Assembly: GCF_032854445.1 (NCBI RefSeq) | Contig: NC_088301.1 | Span: 5,628,044-5,692,043, forward strand | From: Liolophura sinensis | Taxonomy: Eukaryota; Mollusca; Polyplacophora; Chitonida; Chitonidae | Direction of reading: 5' to 3' | Length of the DNA stretch: 64,000 nucleotides | Shown: positions 47,446 through 60,200 of the stretch, piece after piece | Layout: each line of letters opens with the position of its first letter | Position numbering within the stretch: the first letter of the stretch is position 1 | The notes under the pieces: model-generated | Databases searched by the model: none | Seen by the model: only the letters and a program-made list of their open reading frames with translations | Told to the model about the DNA's origin: nothing | Program-made: the position numbers and the translations under genes

Positions 47446-50400
47446 GCTGAGAATCTTACCTAGCGTATATATACCTAAGTCCTTAACACGGATTGTTACA
47501 TCTCATAGGGGAGACCAATTTTCACGGTAAAACGATACTCCAGAGAGGGTAAAACAAGAACAGGCAGCGACAACAATATGCCATATGGTGCCAAAAGGTA
47601 ATATGTACGCGGTCCAATTCGGCCTCCTGTCAGTTTACCTGATTTATGGTTCTACTCTAACTATTCATGTAAATGCTTCAAATGGCAGCACTTAGCAACA
47701 CGCATGGCTTATGCTGCTTTATGTAGGAATACAGCGGTGGTTATTGCGATGTATTAGGCGTTACGGGACTGATGTGTGCGACGTCATCAATAAAACAACA
47801 ATGTCAACCAGTAAAATTTTGGTGTAAACAAACATCTGCCTAAACAGCATGTACTCAGATCCTGGTTGTTTGTTACGGTGACTTGTTTAACAAGTCAGAC
47901 AGGTGTCACTTACAGTCATATGTCTCGTCAAGGGAAAAACGTGAGGAAGACTTTGCTGACTGGTAGTTGTTTGCAAACTGTCAAAAAGGTTAAAATGCGA
48001 AAGACAACAGCCATTTCAGGTTTCAGTTTATGAAGGTTGCACAGTGCATATATCACAAAATGTTCAGATATACGATATCCTCTTAAGCTATTAAAAATCC
48101 AAATGCCATAAATACAGCAAGTAGGTTGGATCCGGGTTCATAAAGGCTGTAGAGTATACAATTCAGGGAACCTTTCTATGTGCGATATGTATATGTCAAA
48201 TGTCGCACTGACTCGGTTAGCACGCTGTTATAAAATCGTCAGTTGGCAAACTTTACGTCAAGCATGTTTAGGCGTGCTGGGCTGTCTTTGCTTAAAATGA
48301 AAACAGGATTTACAGGTTACAACATTACTGGTTTACAAATTCCAAGGGCGAATAAATATACTAGAGCAGGTAACACTCCAAATAACTAGCCTTGGTTTGC
48401 TCAAGACACCCAGGTCTGGAAGATGTTTATCACAACCTAATCACGCAGTGGACATTCTAGAAACACAATTGTTTGTTTCATGACAGATTTATATGGGGGC
48501 ATACTGGCAACATGGTAATGGAAAAAATTCGAACTAAATGTTGGTAAAGGTCGTCGGTTTATTTTAAGCATTGTCAGATACATTTACAAAATTTAAAGCG
48601 AATCGATTGCAAATGTGATTTTGAAACTGTTTTCAACGATCAAAGTATCGTTTTAATCTCTCTTCAAAGAATGTTTTCTATTATATCACATACTATTTTG
48701 GTCCAGTAATAAATGTTTCTCTTTTTAATTTTCAGTTTCGTTTTAGGTGTGTTGTTTGTATTCTGTTATATACATTAAATCTGAGTGTGTACGTGTAGTG
48801 TATAAAAATAGTTTTGTTGATATCTTTCAAATTCATCGCTGTCAGAGAGATTTTAAATCATACTATTAGATACCCTCCGTAGGTGGTGAAGTCTAACAGC
48901 ATACAAACCCTCCGTCCTCCATATTAAATTAATGTTTTAACATTAAGGCTAATACAGAACGAAATCTTTACCAGTGAGCACTTTTGTCAGCAACAGACCC
49001 GCTGAAGAAATAAAATGTTTTTTGCTTTAGGTATAGATGTCGTGAACTATTTATCGGCTGCCTGTATATCCAACATTTATTTCTTAGTGTCCTGTCTCAT
49101 TTGCGTAGATTTGTATGGTTCACTACCGTAATTCATTAATATCGTAGGAAATGAAAGTGGCGCGCTTAAGCTATGATGCTAGGTGCCTGTGTATAATTTG
49201 CTCTATTTAAACATTTTCATGAACAATTCGAATGAAACGACCAAATCGGTGGTGTGATGGTTAGAGCGTCCGCCTTGACCTTGGGACACCCCGGAAAAAT
49301 AAAAACTTTAAACTGGTACTTGCTGGAAATTAAAGCAAGGGATCAGGACTGGTTGGCCGTGTTTAACATAATGTGACATGGGTGGGGTTGTCCTATCTGG
49401 TGTCTTAGTGGTTGTAGCATTTTGGCGCATCAACTCGCACTGCCACATGAGAACACAACATATGTACACACACCTAATGACTCCTCGTGGCCAAATGAAT
49501 GAATAATTGTTATTTACGATCAAGGATACATACATAGAAACTTTAGAATGAAATCATAACGAAGAAGAGGCCTATATTTCAATTGTTACCTGTAACCATT
49601 TACCTCCACTATCGTCGATTATTGCTTTCTATAATGTAAAATTTTACTGAGAAAAAGTAAAATATGTACCTTTTTGTTTGACCTTTTCTGGACAGAATCA
49701 TATCCTGTAATCAGAATTCATATCATTGAGTCACAGGATGTACATACACGTATGGCGTTAAACTACAAATACCGCCAAATAACCTTTAGGGCGTTTTCCT
49801 GGATATGTCTAAATTGCTGGTTCTGATCTTAGCGGCGTAAGTGGCTTTGGCGTGGCCGGACGAAGTGGCTTTTGATAGACATGTGTGACGCTATTGTGTT
49901 CTTGAACCACTCTTCACAGTTTTTAATCTTTTCACATATACGTTTGCAGTCAGTATGGGTTAGATACAGCGGAGAGCCCTGAATGAAGCACAAGTTTTGG
50001 CGAGTTACTCACAATATTTCTCACATGTGATTTCAGATATATATGTACTATATAAACCAGATAGTTTTTTTGAATTGGTGCATCAATGCGCATGAGCAAA
50101 ACGGGTGATATCGGTTATACAAGTGATATAAACAAAGGCATGGTTATTCACGCTTATGCTACAACATCACAGACTTGGACAAAAGCCAGATGTTCAGCTC
50201 AGGCCTAATTTGTATGTGTATTATTGTCTGATTATGTCTGAACTCATTTAAAGTCTTTGTTCTGAGGAAGAATCGCATATCCTGCTGAAATGTGTGCGAC
50301 TGTCGAATATTATAATGCTTTAACAAAGCCGCATGGACTTACACGTTTGTCCCACAGCGAAGAAATCTCGGTCATGCGCCCCGAAAATAGCTATCAGCGG

Positions 50401-51195
50401 AAGACAAGTTGTCTTCAATGAATGTTAGATTGCGCGTAAGGCAACGCGAGGATCTTCGTACACTTTGGCTTACGACAGAGAGGAATCTACAAATTCCCGG
50501 TAAAATGTCGGATTTGATCCCGTGACCTGTTCGCCCTAGCTGTTGGAAAAGGAACAAATAACGCTATGATTGCAAAGTACTGTGTTTTACCGAAAAGTTA
50601 GCAATTTTCGACTGGCATACTCCACTTAATTCTGATGCATTCACCGATCATATAAAACCACGTAAGAGATTTCTGTGAAGTTTGTTTAATTTTCCATCAG
50701 AAAAACCTAAGTGTTTGCATCAAAAGTTTCATTTATGTGCTTCTAAAAGTGCGTTTTTTGCATATCAAACGTTTGGTGAAATAATGCATTTGTGACGCAT
50801 TACTATATATATATCGCCAAAGTGAAATAAAACAAGACACAGGCTTCCAAGCAAAGACAGTTACTGATCGACCGATATACCAAATACTTTTTTTCTGCAA
50901 CTCTAACGTGAATATTTGACCCAGTTGACTTAAGCTGAAAATCAGGGAATTCACCAGGTTTCTGGCGAATGGTAGAATGGTGCTCTGTGCATTCGCGGTT
51001 TTTTTACTTCTATAAATCCCGAATGTGGTGGTATAAGTAAACAAATTCTTTAGCACCTCTTCAAACACCCATGAAAAAACAGGTTAAGTTGACATTTGAT
51101 CCACATGCCCTTGTGAAGCCTGAGTTGAAATTATTGAGCACAAAAGAACCGGATTGATTTCTAAGGACGAGAATATCCGGTTCAAGCTACCTCCC
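47446..51195. other. Upstream region of gene C
   Basis: Holds the older paralogous segment (about 47830-48480), a plus-strand SINE A (about 49245-49540) and otherwise unrecognised DNA. Counterpart of 16937-20660. Confidence 0.5.
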
Positions 51196-51200
51196 CTATC

Positions 51201-51208
51201 TATATAAA
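51201..51208 (+). promoter_or_regulatory. TATA box of short-chain collagen gene C
   Basis: TATATAAA, 54 bases upstream of the ATG, exactly as in gene B. Leader and start context are also conserved. Confidence 0.7.
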
Positions 51209-51254
51209 TGTCTGGTAAATTTGCCGTTGCATTCATCTGGCGGACCACGACACC

Positions 51255-54200
51255 ATGATCTACGAAGTTTCTCTCCTTCTGCTGGGCTTCAGTTTCGCCC
51301 TGAATGTCGGAGTTCAGGTTGGTTTTTTTTTTACTTTTACGGACAACCCAGGCGTTGGGGTGTGAAAGCGAAGTTAAGAGTTATATTAGAGCATTTCTGA
51401 TGGAGTGAAAACTATGACCGATTTACTGAATCTCCGTAAAGTTTTCTTCTATTTAAATATGAAAACCCGCCTAGAGCATCGTTATTGTGAAGCACAATAC
51501 TTAGTTCATACTTAGTTACCGGTCAAATTATGCTTTTTTATAAAACAAAATTTTAGTATTGCCTGCTTACACTATTTAACTGCAAATATTTTATTTAATG
51601 GTCGTTTTTCCAGTAATTCATCTAGGCGATGATTAAGGAAATTTTTTGTTGAGGGCAACATAACCGAGTCTTCAATTTCGGTCCGACTCAAATTTTTTTT
51701 CCTGGAAATGTAAGAATTTCGAGGGCGGGGAGAGAGCCATGGACGACAACGTGCTGAGCCATAAACAAAAATGCCGAAATGAATTGAGTTGTCTAGCATG
51801 CATGCAGTCTTTTGTTACTTGATGCATGTAGACAATTAAGCCTGACTGATTTATTCAGGTGGGACAAAATACGGTGGTGTTTCCTTTACCCCTCTTCAGC
51901 ACTCAAAATTGCCTGGTAATCCTGACTCGTAAAACTCCTTCCCGTCTGTATCAAGACTGTCCAGTGGTGTGAACGCATTCGTTCTTTGCTCTACACCGTC
52001 ACAATTATCGGCAGAGGTGTGCTCATAAAAAATGTATGAAGCACACACTGCAACGTCACAGAAGAAAACGATGTGTTGTACTTCCATTTGGACCGTGTGT
52101 GTAGCTCGTCCTCGAGTTTCCCACTCGATAGATCTAATAGTGATGGTCATGCATTATCCCATACTCGCCAGTAAAGGTTAAAACTGTACATCTTTTGTGT
52201 TGGGAGGGGCAGAAGCTGGCAAATTCCTTGGGTTCTTGTTCGTGAATTGACATGCGCCACTTAATGTCTTGCAGCCGACAGTCACAGATTCGTTAAATCT
52301 ACCGTTTAATAACACTAGTCAGAGTGGCTCAGTACTTCTCCTGTACGTCAGTGCACTGCACGATATCCAGGCTCCTTTTACACCCACGGGGTTCCAGAGT
52401 TTGTATCTCTGTAAATTTCCTATTGGGCTGGTGTTACGACCCAAACTGTCTGTATTAGAAAGAGATGGCTTGTTCGAAATACACGACAGTTTAGCCACAC
52501 AAAAAAGTAAACAAAACCAGCAGATTCTATTTTACAACAATTTATTGGCTTAACAAGAACAGATAATAAGATTTATACAAATACTAAAGTACTTAAGTTG
52601 AACAAGAAAGGATAGCAGTATCTATACAAATACTAAAGTACTTACGGTGTCAAGTCCAAACGGACGCGTATATTCCACAATATATATACCACATAGGCAT
52701 AAATGCTAAGAGGCAAATTCACAAGAGGGAAAATCCACAGTATAACTGAGTGTATGACGAAATATACACAAACAGGGTCCGTGTACTAATAGGCACTGTG
52801 TATACAAGAGCACAAATTAAACATACAAGTTCAGACTGAACAAGTGCTCGGTGGAGATTGGATATAAAAACGCCAGAGGCTATAGAAACACCAAAATTCA
52901 GCACAAATGGCCTACTAAAGTAATACACAGCAAAAGCATCCAAGCTCTCAATAATTCTCCTTTCTCCGTTCTCTGTTCTCTCCGTTTGACCTGCTTTCAT
53001 AGGTCTTATATAGCCTGGTGGAATTGTCCAGAATAAGAAAATTCCTGAACACTTGATGTAAACAAACAGGCACCGAACTGAGCGCATTCTGGAATATTCT
53101 AAGGTAGAGGCAGACAGCATGCGCTGAACTCAGCGTATGTAAACAGTGGCAAGCTAAATTTACAAACTGACGGCAGTCGTGCACATAACACTGGTCAAAA
53201 AAAAAATCCCATAGACATTGGTGGAAGAAAGGTTCCATATATAAAAGCTGAAAAACAAGTATTTGTATTTATTAACCCAGAAGCCGTTTTTATTGTGTAA
53301 CAACACTGCATATTTCGTTTTAGGGCAGCGTGAAGACAGTCCACCCTTCGACGACCTCTGTCCCAGTAGCTGAACTGAGCCGATTTAGAGCCAATGGTAA
53401 GAATTTTTTTCGTGACAGTAAAAACACATTAAATGACACAGTCTGACCGAGTCGTCTATAGCGTTAGTGTCGTACACCATTTTGCGTGTTAGTCATACTC
53501 TCCAGTGTACGTGCAGTTCGATTGTAATTTGCCTTACAATCATTACTCAATATTTACAATACTCAAAATTTTAGCATAACTTACCACAAGTAGTAAATAA
53601 TTCTTGTTTACATAATTGCTATTAAGTATGTTAACACAGTCAATGTTATCAAAGCAGGATGCCATATCGCGAGTCCAAAAGGCCCATACTTTTGGGTTTA
53701 AATGCTTGAAACGGTACAGACTTGGGACTTGACTCATGTTTGATTCATCGAATCAGTCACAAACGTACTTTTCTACATTTTTCATGTTATAATTTTAAAT
53801 CATACACCTTACAAATATGTGAATGTGTAGAGTAAATTTAACAAATAAATTCCTGGCATGGGTTCTTAAAGGCAGGTTTACAATCAAAAAGGCGGACGAG
53901 GCTATTATTTCATGCCGAAGCCCTATTTTCAGTCGGGTATGCATTATTATAAATCGAATATTTCTCCTGTGCATGTGTTTTTACATACATTTCCCTAAGG
54001 CATATTTTGATAACCACACACTATTAGGCATTTCATCCAAATCACTGTTTTGGCCGTCAACTGGTTTAACAATACCCAAAGTCAAATTACCAGTCCATTT
54101 TCATAATAAAGACATGTAGCATCCAAATAATTCTAAAGGAAAATAGTTAAGCGGCAGTAAAAGAAAAGTCAGTTTTTACTGATGTCGGAAAGACTTACGT

Positions 54201-57200
54201 GTGTAATGTTCAAAACGTCAAATCCAGCACGCAGGCCACTACACTTTGTGTTATGAAGCAAACAAAAAAGTATCCTAGGAACCTATACGCTTTTATTGCA
54301 ACTGTTCTTATAAACAACGCGTTGTTATTAAAACTGTGTCATGCGTGATTATACGCGTCCATCCCCATGCCCAGAGTTAACCGGAACTGTATGCATACTT
54401 ATAAAACAAAGTACCATTTAGATTTTCCACGGTAACAGTTTGAACTGAAGAACACAAATTCACATTTGTTTCACCTCGAATTATGTTGGTCAACGTCGAC
54501 GTTACATAGAGATTATCATCACACTGTGCTGATCTGCATCGTCGTATCTGCTCGAGTTCTCTGCGGAAGTGAAGAAGTGATTTAATTGCATGTGGATGAC
54601 TAAAAGTTCTTTAAAATTGCTGAAGTCTCTGTGAGTTCTTAAAAGACTTTGTCAACAAAGTTAATGGGCAGCTGATCCGTGGCAGAAATTGAGGTGAAAT
54701 GTGCAATTTGAGAAGGATGCACCCTGGAAAATACCGGCAGTTGTACATGTTCTAGTGGCATGGTTTACATTGTGTGTGAAATTCTGTGAAACAAATAGAT
54801 CATTCTGTACTGTAAAAGATGATGGGACAGCTGCATCAATTTCTGTGAATGTATTGGGTTGGGGAGAAAGAGTAACGCTCGCAGCGGGAGGCTTTGTGAC
54901 TGGTGCATTTAAAATGATGTAGCTCATCTTTTCCTGCATACCATTAGAAAAAAAACAGCGTAAATATTTATACTTGCAACATTTTTGTGGCCAGTGAGTT
55001 GCATAATAGTCGCGGGAGCTACGCCAGCATGAAGGAGACGGTTACATGTTGTTTTGCGGGCACTGTGGTTTGTAAAACAGCCAGGTAAGTTCGATCGTTT
55101 TGCCATGGTTTTCATAATTGACTTTAGGGTGTGCTCTCCCATTGGTTGGCATTTGTACCATACATTACTGCAAACTTTTCTTTTGTAATTAATGCCGAGG
55201 TAAAATGGATTGTCGGCTGTTCATATTTTTGGTGGCCTGTGATCCTTGTAGACTTGGTACGCCTCAACCGGGCAGTCATGTAGTTTGACATCGACAGCTA
55301 TCAGCGTTGTGGAATGTAATTTGACGCCAAAAATCACGAAGCAGACGACACAAAAAATGACGAAAATATTTGATTATAACCTTTTTGCCCATAATGTTGG
55401 CATGTAGACAGTGTAGAAAAAATTTTATTAGTTTTTCTGGGTCTTAAATTTAGGGAGAATAAGTCGCATGTTCGTGTAAATAGGTCAGCTCTGCATGGAA
55501 ATCCCCGTCAAGGACCGCAGGGCTTTCCCAGGGAAAGGTCACTCGGTGCGAAAGTACTTCCGCCCTTGCAAAATGTTCAGAGGATGGTGATACGAAAAAA
55601 TATCAGGGGTCTCTGTATCAGCCGGGTAACACGCGGAGGTATATGATAAAGTAAAATGTTAACCCAGTATTACCCATGATACCGATGTTTCTCTCAAACG
55701 TATCCTTCTCTTCTTCCTCTTTGGACAATTACCAAATTTTCCCATATGACGTCTAATCGCTTCTTACCTTTTATCCACTTTAATATCACCTGTTTTAGAT
55801 CACCACCACATTACAGGCAATCGATTAGCTGAGGCTTTTGTGAGAAACCTGTTGTGAGAAGTTGTCTGGGATGGGATGTTCATTTCTATAGAAAGTGAAA
55901 TTGGCGTAACTTGAATAAATCCAAAATGGCCGCCACTTTGCTTACTGTTGCCACAAGTTAGTGATTATTTGACACACACACACGCATATATGTGTTGTTG
56001 TTAACTACATATTGTTATAAGCTGAGAACTAGAGGTTTATAACAATGATAGACAGGGATAGACACAAACATATTATGTCATCGATTGGGACATGGTGATG
56101 TATCAGTAACGTAGTTTTACAATGATGTAAGAAATGGAGTGAAAAATTAAAATGTCCCGGTTTCCTTGTTTAATATTCACGAACAACGCTAATAATTCAT
56201 AAAAGCTCATTAATTGTCTTAATCTATTGAACCCAATGGTTTCCTTATATTTATATATGGCGGAGGAAAAGATAAAGAAGAAAAATGAGGATTTGTTCCG
56301 AAAGTCCTCAAATAATATGATAACAATCCTGTAATCGTGCCAGCCATCTGCAACTATACTTACCATTCTGTGGTAGACCGGGACAATATCATGAGTGGGA
56401 AATAGGACGTGGTAAGGTAAGGAGGAGAATCGGCCCCAAAATCCCAGCACAATTCTGTAAATTTCCGAATCAGAAGTATAAAACTTGGTGGAGACACCCA
56501 TAAAAATTGTATGATCATAAAATAGATGGTTGCTTAGTAATAACCGGCTAAAACTGCACTCTCGATGAAAAACGTTAATTTTTTGCCCAAACGAGGTACT
56601 GTGCTTTTTAATTTACAGAATAAAGATCAACATTTACCAGTAAAATATTTTCACTGACTTTCATGCCTGCATTTATACGTGATGTCAAAGTTTTTCTTTG
56701 ACTTTTGTATTCATATGTAAAACATAATTTCCATATTGTGATTAGTTTAATCATACTCTAGCCAGTTTAAAACCCGTATTTTTGCTATAGTTTGTCACAT
56801 ATCCTTCATAGTAGAGCGAACAAGCGAACTTACTAACGGGTAGAACATCATGGGAAGATTTTAAATCTTTTTTTTTTTGACTTTGGAATCATTCTTTGGT
56901 GTCCGTAAAGATACAAGCCAAGCACTGGGGCCGATTCCTCGCCTTACCATACAAAGTCCTTTCAGACTCCTTGTTGTCCTAAAAATGACAAGAGTTCATT
57001 TTCTTGAATATGTTAGGTATTTGCCATGTAACTAACAACATAAGCCCGGGTTCATTCTGAGTCCTAGATTGACCCATGACGATGGCATTCATGAGCACCT
57101 TTTCTGATATTGTTTCCCGTGTTCAAAGCAACCCGGTGTAGCCCTAGCAAAGTTGGTACTTTCTTTTACTGGGTGATTATAACAGGCATGTCTGTGGTTA

Positions 57201-60200
57201 AGCCACCAAGCTAAGTGTAATATGTGGCAAACCATGTCTTTACTTGTAGATTTTTCCTCCAATAGTCGATTTTTTCGTGGACGAGATGGTAGAGACGGTA
57301 GGGACGGACTGCAGGGACCTGTTGGACCGCCCGGTCCAGCCGGTCCTCCGGGCCCTGCGGGACCGCAAGGGGAGAGGGGGCGACAGGGTCCCAAGGGGGA
57401 GAGAGGACTTCCGGTGAGTATATGAGAGAGATGTACAGAGGTATATAATATCATCAGACTGCTGAAAGGGTCTTCGTTTGTTGAATTTATTTATTTATTT
57501 GATTGGTGGTTTACGTTGTACTCAAGAATATTTCACGTTCGCCAGCATTGTGGTGGGTGGAAACCGGGCACAGCCAGGCGGAAACCCACGACCATCCACA
57601 GGGTGCTGCCAGACCTTCCAACATACTGCCGGGGAGGAAGCCAGCATGAGCTGGACTTGAACTCACAGCGACCGCATCCTTCCTATGTTGAGGGCATACA
57701 GAATAGACTGATAGTGGAGATAAGATTTCCTGGGTTAAACCCTAAAGCCTTGGTCACGCTTGAGTAAATCTACCATACCTTAAATTCAGCTTAGGTAAAT
57801 ACAATTACTGTTTATTTTTTTTTTAAATAAAAAAATCAACTGAACTCTCAGTTAATGCACATGCATTGATAATTCATCACATTGGACAACTGCCTTAAAG
57901 ACATTTTCCTGTGGATTTTTGTAAAAATCCATGTTCGCTAATCAAATCAAATTGTCCTTTTTTGACAAGAACTCAAATTATTCCCGTTAAAAAAATATCA
58001 TCGTACCTGTACCATTTACAGCTTTAAAAGGATTGTTAATTTTGAACTGAAAAAAATGCACTAATTTTAGCATCGCTTAAAAAAATCAAAGTCTATAGAC
58101 ACAGGGATCACAACTGTGACACAACCTACTGATGAGTATGTATAATATTTAATACATAACAGATAGATGTTCAACGTTTTGGTTACTGATCAAGGCTGGA
58201 ATTGACTTTGCAGGGAATTGCGGAGCCGCCATTGGTTGGTGAGTAATTGATTAGCTACGTTTTGGTGATGGGCAGAGATTGTAGAGAAATACATTTATTT
58301 ATTTATTTATTTGATTGGTGTTTTACGCCGTATTCAAAAAGTATTTCACTTTTGCGACGGTGGCCAGCATTATGGTGGGTGGAAACCGGGCAGAGCCCGG
58401 GGGAAACCCACGACCATCCGCAGGTTGTTGTCAGACCTTTCCACGTACGACCAGAGAGGAAGCCAGTATGAGCTGGACTTGAACTCACAGCGACCGAATT
58501 AATGACAGACCCCTGGATCATCAGGCTAAGCTAACGCGCTAACAAACTAAACCACGGAGGCCCCCTGAAGAAATGAAGAAAATGGAGTGAAGTGAAAGTT
58601 AGATTCGGCTATAAGCACATATATATGACGACATATTAGCTGGTTCGTATGATACGAGTAGTTCAGGGTGGGTTTCGTGTTTTTTGCCCTATAACATGAA
58701 CAATAACATAACAGCCACAGATAAATGGCACTTCTTGACTATATAGGTCATCAGTTCAGGTGTATATGTGTATCTACTTATTCACAAACACCTGGTAAGG
58801 CTCGAAATAACGTCAAGCCACCAGCAGTGTGTGGAGGAAATATTTCAGTCTCATATACCATACATTTGGCTGTCGATGTTCAATTGGTTTCATCAGGTCT
58901 TTAGTCACGATTTACGATGGCGGAAGTGTAAAAACCTAAAAACAAAGAAGGCTGATACCATAAACAGTGGCTACACTAGAAAAGATTGGTGGCTAGAGGC
59001 CGGTTCGGAGGCGGCTCGGACGTTTATAGCAGCGAAAAGAGGAGATAAACTAAGCTGGCTTCATCTCATCCTCCAGTTTTGGTGGCCTAAATTAGAATGG
59101 TTTTCGACGGTGCAAACTCAAAAAGGGAAATGTTGGCTCAGTTGCATACTAATTCTCGATGTGACAGGTGACAGTAAAAAAGAAAAAAATTAGAAACATA
59201 ACTGATAAGAGCGATAAAACCGGGGTTCATGACGTCTGTTGTGTTTTTAACACAGCTCAAAGATTTACCGTTGTACAACTGTAAAAGTTTTCTGTCACAT
59301 GACATGCAAATATGGGGAAAACGTTTTTCGTAAATTGTGGCAAATTATAAATTGCTGGAAGACTATAAGACCAGATTCGTCCGGTAAAATCGGATAGAAT
59401 CTTGAAATTCCAATTTTTTTCTCACATGAAATCACTTTCGCTGTATCAGATAAATATGCTATATTGAAGTCAATCAGATATGATTTTATTAAGAAAATTT
59501 ATATCAGATGCATGATTTCATATCAAATGAATATGAACGCCAGATCTGCTAACTGAGAACACCAAAAGTTTTGCTCACCAATGGTTATCTCAAGGTCTAC
59601 TACAGTCCTGGAAAAATGTTTGGAATATTGGTGAATTTCACACCATCTCCACGAAGAGCGTGGTTCGTTGCGTTCAGGTCAATAATCTGTCGATTGGTTT
59701 CACTTGGACTAGTCTCTATGATGCATTATCAATAGTTTCCTCAAACCAAAACATTTCTAAATGTTATAGGAGACGAGTTTTTCACGATATTCTGAAAGCG
59801 CCCCAAACAAATGCAGAAATTCAGTGAAACCCATGTATTTTATTACGAGCTGTAACTTTTATTCGATTGGAAATATGTCTGCAATACTTGGTAAGTTAAA
59901 TATGCAAAACACTAACAATACAGAAAATTAATTTAGTACTTGGTGTGCCCACCCCTCGCATTGTACAATGCGCGCACACGTCTTGGCATACTGGCAACTA
60001 AGGAAGTCAAAGTTTCTTCCGGTATATCTCTCCAGCAAGTGAGCACAGCACGAGTTAGTTCAGCCACGTTCGTTGGGGCTTCATCCAGGTTATTCAACCC
60101 ACGGGAAACTTCCGCCCACAAGTTCTCAATTGGGTTCATATCCGGTGAAATGGCTGGCCACTGCATGTGCTCAACACCCTCCTGTTCCAGAAAATTCCGT

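Noticed and set aside
52269-53238. Several ORFs across 52269-53238
   Set aside because: They lie in or across the solo LTR, which normally carries no coding sequence.
58768-59193. 141-codon plus-strand ORF
   Set aside because: It starts in duplicated intron DNA and crosses the junction into the unit 2-only segment; no family resemblance.
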